The notes below the pieces were generated by a model. The model was not told the DNA's origin, searched no databases, and saw nothing but the letters and a program-made list of their open reading frames with translations. 64,000 bases of DNA from Pseudomonas sp. 8Z (GTDB taxonomy: Bacteria > Pseudomonadota > Gammaproteobacteria > Pseudomonadales > Pseudomonadaceae). Shown one piece after another: positions 49,670 to 58,661 of this stretch (positions within the stretch are counted from its first letter, which is position 1; every line of letters starts with the position of its first letter). Position numbers and translations under genes: made by a program. The stretch is taken from contig NZ_LR733827.1 in assembly GCF_902506535.1 (NCBI RefSeq), positions 1,780,309 to 1,844,308 on the forward strand, written 5' to 3'.

Positions 49670-50982
49670 TTGATGATGCTCTGCAAGGCGACAAGGCTCG
49701 CGCCGAGTTCGGCGCTGGCACCGACCTCCTGGCGCAGGAAGCGTTCGAGACTGGGTGCCAACTGCACGGAGCGGTCGGTCTTGGCGTCCATACCGGGCGT
49801 GTAGCCGCCCAGCGGAATCAGCTCCTTGATCTTTTCATAGGTGCTGTAGAACTCCTTGAACTGCCGCGCCGCGCCCAAGTGTGCGGGCTGGCCGACCTGA
49901 CTCATGCAGCGGCTGACCGAGGCGGCAATGTCGATGGCCGGGTAGTGGCCGACATCGGCCAGGCGCCGCGACAGGACGATATGGCCGTCGAGAATCGCCC
50001 GTGCGCAATCGACGATCGGATCCTGATGGTCGTCGCCCTCGGCCAGCACCGTGTAGATGGCGCTGAGACTGCCACTGCCGCTCTCGCCGTTACCGGCACT
50101 TTCCACCAGCTCCGGCAGCATGCCGAACACCGACGGTGGATAACCCTTGGTCGCGGGCGGCTCGCCGAGGGCCAAGGCGATTTCGCGCTGGGCCATGGCG
50201 TAGCGGGTCAGCGAGTCAACCAGCAGCAGCACGTCCTGGCCCTGGTCGCGGAAGTAAGCGGCGATGCTGTGGCACAGCTCGGTGGCCTTTAGGCGCATCA
50301 GCGGCGACTCGTTGGCCGGTGCGACCACCACCACGGCCTTGCGCAGGCCCTCCTCGCCAAGCGCATGGAGAATGAACTCCTGCACCTCACGACCACGCTC
50401 GCCGATCAGCCCGACCACCACCACGTCGGCCTTGGTCTGCCGGGTGATCATGCCCAGCAGCACGCTCTTACCCACGCCGGAGCCAGCGAACAGGCCGACG
50501 CGCTGGCCCTTGCCCAAAGTCAGCAAGCCATTGATGGCGCGCACGCCAACGTCCAGCGGCTCTTCCACCGGACGCCGCTTGAGCGGGTTGACCGTGGGCA
50601 GCTCGACCGGCAATGGATCGCGCCCACCCAGCTTGCCACGCTCGTCCAGCGGCTCGCCGAGGCCATTGACCACACGGCCAAGCCAGGACTCGTCGATGTG
50701 CAGCACGGCTTCATCCTTGGCCGGAAACACCCGCGAGCCAGCAGCCAGGCCAACCGGCTTCTTGAACGGCATCAGATAGGTGATATCGCGATTGAAGCCG
50801 ACCACCTGGGCATCAAGCAAACTGCCGTCGGCCTGCTCGACGCGGCAACGCTGGCCGGTGCTGCGCTGGCAACCGAGGCTTTCCAGCAGCAGGCCGGACA
50901 CGCGCACCAGGCGCCCGGCCACCTTGGCCAGTTGCACGCCATCGAGCGAGCGCAGCGCTTCATCGAGCTTGTAGTCGAGCAT
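49666..50982 (-). CDS. fliI: Lateral flagellum-specific ATPase FliI
   Basis: The 438-residue protein is an F1-beta-related type III export ATPase. Walker A is GLFAGSGVGKSVLLGM (about residues 158-173), Walker B LLLVDSLTRYAMAQREIALALGEPP follows in segments, and GYPPSVFGMLPELVE is conserved in FliI. It unfolds and feeds substrates to the flagellar export gate. It starts 16 bases after fliH. The set is distinct from the polar flagellar copy expected elsewhere in a Pseudomonas genome. Confidence 0.96.
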   Translation of the reverse strand: MLDYKLDEALRSLDGVQLAKVAGRLVRVSGLLLESLGCQRSTGQRCRVEQADGSLLDAQVVGFNRDITYLMPFKKPVGLAAGSRVFPAKDEAVLHIDESWLGRVVNGLGEPLDERGKLGGRDPLPVELPTVNPLKRRPVEEPLDVGVRAINGLLTLGKGQRVGLFAGSGVGKSVLLGMITRQTKADVVVVGLIGERGREVQEFILHALGEEGLRKAVVVVAPANESPLMRLKATELCHSIAAYFRDQGQDVLLLVDSLTRYAMAQREIALALGEPPATKGYPPSVFGMLPELVESAGNGESGSGSLSAIYTVLAEGDDHQDPIVDCARAILDGHIVLSRRLADVGHYPAIDIAASVSRCMSQVGQPAHLGAARQFKEFYSTYEKIKELIPLGGYTPGMDAKTDRSVQLAPSLERFLRQEVGASAELGASLVALQSIIK

Positions 50983-50998
50983 CCGGCGCGGCTCCTGC

Positions 50999-51691
50999 TC
51001 AGGCTTCGGTCAAATGCAGGTGTTCAGACAGGGTGTCGATGCAGGCATCCAGACGCTGCTGACAACCGACATCGGCCTCGGCCTGCGGCGTCACCACGCG
51101 GCATTCGCCCAACGCCAGGCGCTCGTCAGCGACCAGTTTCCAGCTCGCCGCACGCTCCGGCGCCACCGCCTTGATCCGCGCATATTCCTCGGGGCTGAGC
51201 AGCACCTGCACGTCCTCGGGCTCGCCCGGCATGCCGACCAGGGCCTCTTCGACCAGCGCCAGCAGTTGTGTCGGGTGCAGGGTGAGTTCGCAGCGGATGA
51301 CCTGCTGCGCCACTTTCTTCACCAACTCCAGCAGCTCTTCGCGACGCTTATGTTCCAGCTCGCCCAAATACTGCTCGACCTGCTCGCTGATGCGTTGTAA
51401 CGGCTGTGCAGCCTGCTCGAATTCGCGCCGCCCTTCCGTGCGGCCTTCTTCGCGGCCCTGGCGCAGGCCGTCGCTGCGGCCCTGCTCGAAGCCGGTGTGG
51501 CGCCCGGCCTCCTCGCCTTGCTGCAAGCCGTCCTGATAGCCCTTTTCCATGCCTTCCTGGAAACCCTCGGCCATGGCGCGCTGCAATCCAGCCGGATCGT
51601 CACTCCAATCCACCGGGGCTTGGCTGCTACGCGGCGGGAAGCGATAGGGACGCCAGTGGCGGGTATCGCCTTTGATCATCTTGACCGTCAT
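50999..51691 (-). CDS. fliH: Lateral flagellar assembly protein FliH
   Basis: The 230-residue protein is the FliI regulator. Residues 45-95 hold the FliH-type glycine repeat in which Gly recurs every four residues: GFQEGMEKGYQDGLQQGEEA and on to GREEGRTEGRREF. A C-terminal domain related to the F1 delta and peripheral stalk subunits follows, with TLHPTQLLALVEEALVGMPG. ATG at 51691 lies one base past the fliG stop codon. A longer upstream frame overlaps fliG and is not used. Confidence 0.9.
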   Translation of the reverse strand: MTVKMIKGDTRHWRPYRFPPRSSQAPVDWSDDPAGLQRAMAEGFQEGMEKGYQDGLQQGEEAGRHTGFEQGRSDGLRQGREEGRTEGRREFEQAAQPLQRISEQVEQYLGELEHKRREELLELVKKVAQQVIRCELTLHPTQLLALVEEALVGMPGEPEDVQVLLSPEEYARIKAVAPERAASWKLVADERLALGECRVVTPQAEADVGCQQRLDACIDTLSEHLHLTEA

Positions 51692-51692
51692 G

Positions 51693-52763
51693 TCATTCCA
51701 CCGTCTGTTCGCGGAACAGTTGCACCTGCAGCTCGCCGCTAGCCGACATCTCACGGACCACGGCCATGATGTCCTTGCGCACCTGCTCGACACGGCTCAG
51801 CGGCACGGGGCCCTGGCGGCGGTTGATCGACTCCATTTGCTGCGCCTGACGCTTGGGCATCGCACCCTGAATGGCGCGCACCAGCTCGGGCTCGGCGCCC
51901 TTGAGAGCGACCACCCACTCTTCCAGTGGCACCGCTTCGAGCAGCGCTTGCAGCACGTCCTGGTTCTGCCGCGAGAGAATGAAGAAGTCGTACATTTCGT
52001 CTTCGATGCGCTCGACCAATTGGTCGTCGTGGGCGCGCAGCAGCTCGAACATCTGCCCACGGTCACCCTTGAAGCGGTTCATGATGTCGGCCGCCTGCTT
52101 GATACCGCGCACCTGCGAGCCCTGGGTGCTGAGCACCGCCAGGCTGCGCTCGATCAGTTGCTCCAGCTCGGCGATGACGTCGCTGTTGACCTCGCTGAGG
52201 TTGGCGATGCGGTACAGCAGTTCATCCTGGCGCTCCTTGGGCATGCATTCGAGCACCTCGCTGGCCATGCCCGGCGGCAGGAAGGCGAGGAATACCGCCT
52301 GCATCTGCGCGTGCTCCTTGGCGATCAGCGCGGCGAACTGCTTCGGATCGAGCCATTCCATCTTGGCCATCTTGGCGCGAATCTCTTCGCCATAGATGCT
52401 GTCGAGCAGCGAGCGCGTGATCTCGCCACCCAAGGCCTTGCTGAGCATACCGTCAAGGTAGCCACGCGAGGCGCCCTTGATGCTGCTCTGCTCTTTGTAG
52501 TCATCGAAAAAACGACCGATGACGTCGGAAACCATCGGTTGCTTGACGTTGGACAAGCGCGCCATGGCCTGGCTGATGGCAACGATTTCTTCACGCGAAA
52601 AGTGCTTGAGCACGCCAGCGGAGATCTCGTCACCCATGCTCAGCATGAGAATCGCCGCCTGTTCGGAGGAGCTGAGCGAGCGGCTCTGTACACGCTGGCG
52701 CATTTCCTTGGCGGTGGACGCCTTGCCGCTACTCGCCTCAGGCTGGTTTGAGGTCTCTTTCAT
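51693..52763 (-). CDS. fliG: Lateral flagellar motor switch protein FliG
   Basis: The 356-residue protein is a C-ring subunit, with N-terminal (RSLSSSEQAAILMLSMGDE), middle and C-terminal FliG domains. The middle domain has EVNSDVIAELEQLIERSLA. The C-terminal torque helix reads MPKRQAQQMESINRRQGPVP. Aligned by eye with E. coli FliG, the Arg281 equivalent is retained, but Asp288, Asp289 and Arg297 are replaced by Ser, Ile and Pro. Its 5' end overlaps fliF by 26 bases. It starts with ATG at 52763. Confidence 0.95.
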   Translation of the reverse strand: MKETSNQPEASSGKASTAKEMRQRVQSRSLSSSEQAAILMLSMGDEISAGVLKHFSREEIVAISQAMARLSNVKQPMVSDVIGRFFDDYKEQSSIKGASRGYLDGMLSKALGGEITRSLLDSIYGEEIRAKMAKMEWLDPKQFAALIAKEHAQMQAVFLAFLPPGMASEVLECMPKERQDELLYRIANLSEVNSDVIAELEQLIERSLAVLSTQGSQVRGIKQAADIMNRFKGDRGQMFELLRAHDDQLVERIEDEMYDFFILSRQNQDVLQALLEAVPLEEWVVALKGAEPELVRAIQGAMPKRQAQQMESINRRQGPVPLSRVEQVRKDIMAVVREMSASGELQVQLFREQTVE

Positions 52764-54438
52764 TACGCCCTATCCATTGCTTGATAACTTCCGAGACACG
52801 CTCGGGATCGTTCGTGGCCAGCATCTGCAAGTGCTCGATCTGCATTTCCAGACCCGAGCCTGGCGCTGGCAGGCGAATTTCCGACAGCGGGCTTAGCTCG
52901 CTGAGCAAGCGCGCCCCTGGGGAGTCGTCACTCACACGGGTCAGCAGGCGCTCGGCGCTGCGCTCACCCTGCAGCGCCAGCGCATCATCGTCCGTCGCCG
53001 CCACGGAGCCAGCCAGGCTACGTTGGCTCAGGCTGCGCACGGCCGGGCGCACCACCATCAGCAGCAACAGCACACTGATCAGCGCGAACACACCCAACTT
53101 GGCCAGGTCATGCACCTTGGGGTTCTCCCACCAGGCCAGGCCATCGGCACCGAACTCACCCATGCTGTCGGCGGTAAAGGGAAAGACACTGAGGGTCAGC
53201 AGGTCGCCACGCGCCTGGTTGAAGCCCACCGCGCTCTTGATCATCGCCTCCATCTCGGTGCGCGCCTCTGGTGTCCAGCCACCCTCGGGGGCGGCAGCGG
53301 CATTGAGCACCACGGCGATGCTTTGCTGACGCAGGCTGAAAGGCGCGTATTTGACGTGTGTAACGCTCTGGTCGTAGTCCAACTGGCGGTTGGACTCCTT
53401 GCGCAACGAGGTCGCGGCCTGATTGCTGGTATCCGGCGCAGCCTGATTGCCAGCCTGAGCCTGATTAGCCGCGCCTTGATTGGCGCGCGGGTTAGCAGGT
53501 GGTGGCGGACGGTTGGCCAGCGAGCCCGGTACGCCCAAGGCAAGCTGATCGAGCACGCTCTCGTCGCGCACCACTTCATTGCGCAGGCGCGGGTTCTCGC
53601 CATAGGCCTGGAAGGTTTCTTCCTTCTGGCTGAAGTCGATGTCGGCGGACACGCTGATGCGGTAGTTACCACCGCCGACAATCGGCGCCAGCACCGCTTC
53701 GGCGTTGGTCACGGCCTTGCTCTGGTAATCGTCAACCACCTGCCAGTTCTGCAGCGGCCCGCCCAACGTGTCGATGCCACGTGAAAGCAGCGCACCATAC
53801 TGATCGACCACCTGCACGTTGCTCGCCTCCAGTTGCGGCACGCTGCCAGCCACCAGATTGACGATGGCGCTGACCTGCTCCGGCGCCAGTTTGTAGCCTG
53901 GAACCAGTTGCAGCATCACCGAGGCCTTGCTCGGCTCACGCTTGCCGACCACGAAGGAACTGCTTTCCTGCAGCGCCAGGTGCACGCGCGCGCCCTGTAC
54001 GCCCTTGAGCGCCATCACCGTGCGCGCCAGCTCGCCCTCCAGGCTGCGCTTGAGGCGCACATCCTGCACGAACTGACTGGTACCCAGCGGTTCGTCCTTG
54101 TCGAACAGCTCATAACCGGCCGGCACCTTGACCTGCACGCCTTTGGCGGCCAAGAGCATGCGCGCACGGCTGAGCTGATCCTCACGCACCAGCACTTGGC
54201 CACTTTGCGGATGCAGGTGATAGGCGATGGCTTCACCATCGAGCACCTGCATCACCTCAGCCGCCGGGTAGGACTCGCCCGCGCCATACAGCGGACGAAA
54301 ACTGCCCGAGTCACGCCAGAGGTAGAACACCACGCCCACCGCCAGCAATGCAGCGACGGCAGCCAGGCCAATCAGGCCCATGCGCGGATCGATTTTCAGG
54401 CCGCCGACAGGCAGCTTGCTTTTGATGGTCTGCAGCAC
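52738..54438 (-). CDS. fliF: Lateral flagellar MS-ring protein FliF
   Basis: The 566-residue protein forms the MS ring in the inner membrane. It has an N-terminal helix (about 25-45, LIGLAAVAALLAVGVVFYLW), the YscJ-like ring-building domain with EGELARTVMALKGVQGARVH (about 130-155), a long periplasmic part that includes a Pro/Ala/Asn-rich linker (about 305-340), a second helix (LGVFALISVLLLLMVV, about 448-463), and a cytoplasmic tail that binds FliG. It starts at GTG 54438 with GGAGAG upstream, 19 bases past the fliE stop codon. Confidence 0.95.
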   Translation of the reverse strand: MLQTIKSKLPVGGLKIDPRMGLIGLAAVAALLAVGVVFYLWRDSGSFRPLYGAGESYPAAEVMQVLDGEAIAYHLHPQSGQVLVREDQLSRARMLLAAKGVQVKVPAGYELFDKDEPLGTSQFVQDVRLKRSLEGELARTVMALKGVQGARVHLALQESSSFVVGKREPSKASVMLQLVPGYKLAPEQVSAIVNLVAGSVPQLEASNVQVVDQYGALLSRGIDTLGGPLQNWQVVDDYQSKAVTNAEAVLAPIVGGGNYRISVSADIDFSQKEETFQAYGENPRLRNEVVRDESVLDQLALGVPGSLANRPPPPANPRANQGAANQAQAGNQAAPDTSNQAATSLRKESNRQLDYDQSVTHVKYAPFSLRQQSIAVVLNAAAAPEGGWTPEARTEMEAMIKSAVGFNQARGDLLTLSVFPFTADSMGEFGADGLAWWENPKVHDLAKLGVFALISVLLLLMVVRPAVRSLSQRSLAGSVAATDDDALALQGERSAERLLTRVSDDSPGARLLSELSPLSEIRLPAPGSGLEMQIEHLQMLATNDPERVSEVIKQWIGRNERDLKPA

Positions 54439-54457
54439 GCAAGGCTCTCCGAACCGC

Positions 54458-54793
54458 TTACAGCGGCAGCTTCATGATGTCGTCGAAGGCCGTGGCCAAC
54501 TTGTTGCGCACCTGCATCAGGGCACTGAAGGAAACGCTGGCCTTCTGACTCTGGAGCATCGCCCCGACCAGATCATCACTCTGTCCGCTGTCGACAGCCG
54601 CCATGGCAGCGCTGGATGCATGCTGCTGACCATCGACGGCACGCACTACGTCGTCGAAGGCCACGGCGAAACCGGGCTGCTGCGGCTGTGCAGCAAAGCT
54701 CTGCGCAGGCTTGATGACCGAGGCATCGCTCAAGCTCTTGAGCTGCTCCATGCGGCCCAGCAGATCCTGCTGCACCTGGGTAATCGAGTTCAT
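54458..54793 (-). CDS. fliE: Lateral flagellar hook-basal body complex protein FliE
   Basis: The 111-residue protein joins the MS ring to the rod. The C-terminal core QSQKASVSFSALMQVRNKLATAFDDIMKLPL matches the FliE consensus (MQVRNKLVxAYxEIMxMxV). It starts 12 bases past the lafK stop codon and is followed by fliF. Its rod partners (flgB, flgC, flgF, flgG) are not in the window. Confidence 0.93.
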   Translation of the reverse strand: MNSITQVQQDLLGRMEQLKSLSDASVIKPAQSFAAQPQQPGFAVAFDDVVRAVDGQQHASSAAMAAVDSGQSDDLVGAMLQSQKASVSFSALMQVRNKLATAFDDIMKLPL

Positions 54794-54805
54794 CCTTCGC
54801 GTCTC

Positions 54806-56215
54806 CTAAACGGGTATCTGTACGCCCTGCTCGCGCATGGCGTTGAGGCGATAGCGCAATGCGCGCGGAGTCATGCCGAGGCTTTCGGCAGCCTTGGTCT
54901 TGTGCCCGCCGAAACGGCGGATGGTATCGATAACGTGCTGGTATTCGGCCCACTTGCCACTGGCCCGCAGCGCCGCCTTGCCACCTTCAAGTAGCTGCGG
55001 CTGCAAGCGCGGCGCGGGTTCCACAATGGCGGCAGGCGGTACAGCCAGGCCCAGATCCTGCCCCTGGATGTACAGACCGTTACGCAGCACCAGGGCGCGC
55101 TGCAGGCAATTTTCCAATTCACGCACGTTGCCCGGCCAGTCATGCGCCAGCAGCGCGCGGCAGGCATCTTCAGTGAGCAGTTCCTGACCAGCATCCTGCG
55201 GGGCGTACTGACGAATGAAACGGCGCGCCAGCGGCAGCACGTCGTCCTTGCGCTCGCGCAGTGGGCTGATGTGCAGCGGCAATACGTCGAGACGGAACAT
55301 CAGGTCGGCGCGGAAGCGCCCCTCGGCCACTTCTAGCTGCAAATCACGGTTGGTGGCGGCGATGATGCGTACATCAAGGGTGATTTCGCGGCGCCCGCCC
55401 AAGCGCTCGACACGCTGCTCCTGCAACACCCGCAACAGCTTGGCCTGCAGGCCGAGTGGCAGCTCGCCAATTTCGTCAAGCAACAGGGTGCCGCCATTGG
55501 CCAGCTCGAACTTGCCCGGCTGAGCACTCACCGCACCGGTGAATGCGCCCTTCTCGTGACCGAAGAGGATGGACTCAAGCATCTGCTCGGGAATCGCCGC
55601 GCAGTTCACAGCGATAAAGGGCGCACCGTCCTGTGCCGAGAAGCGATGGATATAACGCGCCATCAGTTCCTTGCCAGTACCGGTCTCACCCGTGATCAGG
55701 ATCGGCGCGCGGGTCATAGCCACACGCTGGGCCATCGCGAGCAGACGGCGACCAGCCTGTGAGCAGGAGACGAAGCCCTCATCGCTGGCACTAGCCGACT
55801 CCTGGCGACGCAACAGCGCGTTCAGTTGCGCCTCACTGAAAGGTGCCAACAGATAATCGACACAGCCCAGTTCGAGCAACGCGGCGGCCTTTTCCTGGTC
55901 GGCGTATTCCACGACAGGCACCACGCCCACGCGCCCGGCCTGGCGCAGGATCGCCCCGACCTGGGCATACAAGGTATTACCCGCCAGACTGCTGACGAAC
56001 ACCAGCACCAGGCTGGCGCCCTCCAATGCCGACGGGTCGAGTTCCAGGCAACTGGCGAAACGCCGTACCGGGAACCCCTGGCGCTGCAGACCACCCGTCA
56101 GCAGACGCTCGCTGGCCGCATCGGCCTGACCGATCACGACAATATGTGACTGCCCCAACTGCTGCGCGAACAGTTCTTCGCAGGCGTAACTTACCGTTTG
56201 AGTTGAGTGCTTCAA
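54806..56215 (-). CDS. lafK: Sigma-54-dependent lateral flagellar regulator LafK (FleQ/FlrA-like)
   Basis: The 469-residue protein has a degenerate receiver-like N-terminal domain (about 1-125), an AAA+ sigma-54 activation domain (about 140-370) and a Fis-type helix-turn-helix (about 425-465, HVIDTIRRFGGHKTKAAESL). Walker A is GETGTGKE, the sigma-54 contact loop GAFTGA is intact, and LLLDEIGELPLG is Walker B, so it should activate sigma-54 promoters. In Vibrio and Aeromonas the gene at this place, heading fliE-J and divergent from fliM, is lafK, the lateral flagellar master regulator. The only start without truncation is TTG at 56215, a rare start. FleQ, the polar regulator, is the alternative name, but the context favours LafK. 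Confidence 0.88.
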   Translation of the reverse strand: MKHSTQTVSYACEELFAQQLGQSHIVVIGQADAASERLLTGGLQRQGFPVRRFASCLELDPSALEGASLVLVFVSSLAGNTLYAQVGAILRQAGRVGVVPVVEYADQEKAAALLELGCVDYLLAPFSEAQLNALLRRQESASASDEGFVSCSQAGRRLLAMAQRVAMTRAPILITGETGTGKELMARYIHRFSAQDGAPFIAVNCAAIPEQMLESILFGHEKGAFTGAVSAQPGKFELANGGTLLLDEIGELPLGLQAKLLRVLQEQRVERLGGRREITLDVRIIAATNRDLQLEVAEGRFRADLMFRLDVLPLHISPLRERKDDVLPLARRFIRQYAPQDAGQELLTEDACRALLAHDWPGNVRELENCLQRALVLRNGLYIQGQDLGLAVPPAAIVEPAPRLQPQLLEGGKAALRASGKWAEYQHVIDTIRRFGGHKTKAAESLGMTPRALRYRLNAMREQGVQIPV

Positions 56216-56691
56216 GGTAAATCACCCGTTGTCTTTAGTCTGCCAGTCGGTTTATTCGCCCCAGCGTTTAAACCTGCCAACCCGATGACAGATTTTTTTC
56301 ACTTGGCCCCTTAATCTTTTGAAACTTTCCGTCGCTCTTGATGACCAATAGGGGTACATCCACAGCTCCCTTCATTCATGTGCGACGGTTCACGGCGCGA
56401 ACGCTAACAAGCGCACAGAAAACCGCCGAATTACTTGGCGTTAATTGCTATCAGTGCTAGCCACGTATGCTCAAAAACAGCATTTGATATCTATTGATTT
56501 AATTTCCCGCCCTCTCGCCCCCTAGACTCCCCTCCGTCATCACTGGCCTGCAGCGCTGCCGCCAGGTTGCCTCTGACAACGGCTCGTCATCGCGTGGCAA
56601 CACAGTTCGACAGCCCACCCATACCGCCCGTACCGCCCACCAAACACCCTCGGTGGCCCACGCCGTTACAACCAGGAATACAGCCCACAAC
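56216..56691. other. Divergent regulatory region between lafK and fliM
   Basis: This 476-bp AT-richer spacer should hold promoters for both flagellar operons. I looked for GG-N10-GC sigma-54 boxes. The best candidates, TTGGCAGGTTTAAACGC on the minus strand (near 56262-56280) and TTGGCGTTAATTGCTA on the plus strand (near 56434-56450), have the wrong spacing (11 and 8). No confident promoter is assigned. Confidence 0.5.
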
Positions 56692-57531
56692 ATGACTGGC
56701 ATTAAAAAAGTCCATCATGGCGTGCCCGCCGACAGTCTGACCCGGTTGAAACCGCAGAAACTCGGTCGGCATTACCACAAGATCCCTCATTACATTCGCG
56801 AACTGTCCAATAAATATCCGCGGATCATCAGTGACTACTTTCTGCGCAACTACCGGATCAACTTGGAGTTGCTCAAAGTCGATGTTCACGAGCAGGTGGC
56901 GCAAGACGCCGAGTGCGTTTATCGCTCGCCGTACGGCAAGGTCGGCTTCTCCATCGAGCGCGCTCTGCTAACCGAAGCGCTGGAGTGCTACTACGGTGGC
57001 ACCTGCTTGCCGAATCATGAGGCGCCGCCCATCAGCACCTCCGAACAGCGCATGCGAACGCGCCTGGGCATGGACGTGACCCAGCTATTCGCCCGCTCGA
57101 TTCTCGCCGGTAGCACCTTCGGCAAGCTGGAAACCTACGACAACGCCTACGACGAAGCCGTGTGGGAGTACGTGGCGCAGTTCCACTTCACCAGCCACAT
57201 CACCGGCAGCCAGGCGTCGATCTTCATTTATCTAGACACGCAGTTGGTCGACGAATTGACCAGCCGCCTGACACCTGCGGCCCCCACCTCACAGCACGGC
57301 AGCTCACTGAATCAGATCCGCAACCTTCCAGTACGCCTGGATTGCGTGGTGGCCAGTCTGCAGATGCCACTGTCGCAAGTGCTCGCGCTGCGTCCAGGCG
57401 ATGTCCTGAGCATGCGCCTGCTGGAACGCTGCGAGGTGCAAATCAACCAGCAGAAGTTGTTTCGTGGCGTCATCTTCGAAGAGGACGGCTCCCTGTTACT
57501 GACATCTCTTGAGAGCGTGAAGACCCCATGA
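56692..57531 (+). CDS. fliM: Lateral flagellar motor switch protein FliM
   Basis: The 279-residue C-ring protein resembles FliM in its middle and C-terminal parts (PRIISDYFLRNYRINLELLK, then PVRLDCVVASLQMPLSQVLA, with the SpoA domain at about 205-275). The N-terminus, MTGIKKVHHGVPADSLTRLK, lacks the EIDALL-type peptide that binds CheY-P in chemotaxis-controlled FliM. ATG at 56692 is used. A GTG at 56653 is in frame and no strong ribosome-binding site exists for either. It overlaps fliN by four bases (ATGA). Confidence 0.9.
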   Translation: MTGIKKVHHGVPADSLTRLKPQKLGRHYHKIPHYIRELSNKYPRIISDYFLRNYRINLELLKVDVHEQVAQDAECVYRSPYGKVGFSIERALLTEALECYYGGTCLPNHEAPPISTSEQRMRTRLGMDVTQLFARSILAGSTFGKLETYDNAYDEAVWEYVAQFHFTSHITGSQASIFIYLDTQLVDELTSRLTPAAPTSQHGSSLNQIRNLPVRLDCVVASLQMPLSQVLALRPGDVLSMRLLERCEVQINQQKLFRGVIFEEDGSLLLTSLESVKTP

Positions 57532-57896
57532 GCAGCTCCATTTCCGATAACGATTTCGACAGCCTGATCAACGATACCGGCCTGACCAGTGACGAGAACC
57601 TCAGCGAGCCCACTAGCGAACCCACAGCAGCCCTGCCGCATCAGGATCTGAGCTTCTTCGGCAAGATCCCGGTCAACGTCACCTTGGAGGTGGCCTCCAC
57701 CGAGATTTCCCTCAAGGAACTGATGGATGTCGACGCCGGCAGCGTCATCGCGCTGGACAAGCTGGCAGGCGAGCCGCTGGACGTGAAGGTCAACGGTGCG
57801 CTGTTCGCCAAGGCCGAAGTGGTGGTGATGAACGGCAACTATGGCCTGCGCATCGTCGAGCTGTCCGGTAACGGCCTGAACGGGATCGGCGCATGA
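57528..57896 (+). CDS. fliN: Lateral flagellar motor switch protein FliN
   Basis: The 122-residue protein has a short acidic N-terminus and a SpoA (FliN) domain at about 45-118: IPVNVTLEVASTEISLKELM, DAGSVIALDKLAGEPLDVKV and LFAKAEVVVMNGNYGLRIVE. It forms the base of the C-ring and helps dock FliH. It overlaps fliM and fliP by four bases each. It is shorter than typical polar FliN of Pseudomonas. Confidence 0.95.
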   Translation: MSSSISDNDFDSLINDTGLTSDENLSEPTSEPTAALPHQDLSFFGKIPVNVTLEVASTEISLKELMDVDAGSVIALDKLAGEPLDVKVNGALFAKAEVVVMNGNYGLRIVELSGNGLNGIGA

Positions 57897-58648
57897 TCGC
57901 TCGCCGCCTGCTGCATACGGCCCTGCTGCTGGTAGCCCTGGGCTGCCCGCTGCTGGCCCAGGCCGCCGGTGGCGATATCACCCTGTTCAACTTCAACGAC
58001 ACCGAGAACGGCCAGACCCTGAGCGTCAAGCTGCAGATCTTGCTGGTAATGACGCTGCTGGGCTTCCTCCCGGCGATGTTGATGATGATGACCTGCTTCA
58101 CCCGCTTCATCATCGTCCTGGCCATCCTGCGCCAGGCCATCGGCCTGCAGCAGAGCCCGCCCAACCCAATCCTCATAGGCATCGCCCTGTGCCTGACGCT
58201 GCTGGTGATGCGCCCGGTGTGGCAGGAGATGTACACCCAGGCTTACGTGCCCTTCGAGGCCGACGAGATCAGCCTCGAACAGGGCCTGGGTGAAGGTCGG
58301 CGCATCATCAGCCAGTTCATGTTGGCGCAGACCAACAAGAACTCGTTAGACACCATGGTCAGCCTGGCCGGCGAAGAATTACCCGAAGACCTCAGCCAGT
58401 TGGATTTCTCCCTGCTGCTGCCGGCCTTCGTCCTCAGCGAGTTGAAAACGGCCTTTCAGCTGGGCTTCATGATCTTCTTGCCGTTTTTGGTGATCGATCT
58501 GGTAGTCGCCAGCGTGCTGATGGCGATGGGCATGATGATGCTGTCCCCCATGATGATCTCGCTGCCGTTCAAGCTGATGGTGTTCGTACTGGTCGACGGC
58601 TGGACGCTGCTGGTCGGCACCCTGACCAGCAGTATTCAGCCCTACTAG
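57893..58648 (+). CDS. fliP: Lateral flagellar export gate protein FliP
   Basis: The 251-residue protein has a cleavable signal peptide (about residues 1-23) and then the FliP core: LQILLVMTLLGFLPAMLMMM, CFTRFIIVLAILRQAIGLQQ, PNPILIGIALCLTLLVM and FMIFLPFLVIDLVVASVLMA. It forms the export pore with FliQ and FliR. It overlaps the fliN stop codon, so there is no room for fliO, which is often absent from lateral systems. Confidence 0.97.
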   Translation: MIARRLLHTALLLVALGCPLLAQAAGGDITLFNFNDTENGQTLSVKLQILLVMTLLGFLPAMLMMMTCFTRFIIVLAILRQAIGLQQSPPNPILIGIALCLTLLVMRPVWQEMYTQAYVPFEADEISLEQGLGEGRRIISQFMLAQTNKNSLDTMVSLAGEELPEDLSQLDFSLLLPAFVLSELKTAFQLGFMIFLPFLVIDLVVASVLMAMGMMMLSPMMISLPFKLMVFVLVDGWTLLVGTLTSSIQPY

Positions 58649-58661
58649 CGAGACCGCCGCG

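Noticed and set aside
56216..56691. Sigma-54 promoter boxes between lafK and fliM
   Set aside because: Best matches have 8 or 11 bases between GG and GC where 10 are needed, so I do not call them.
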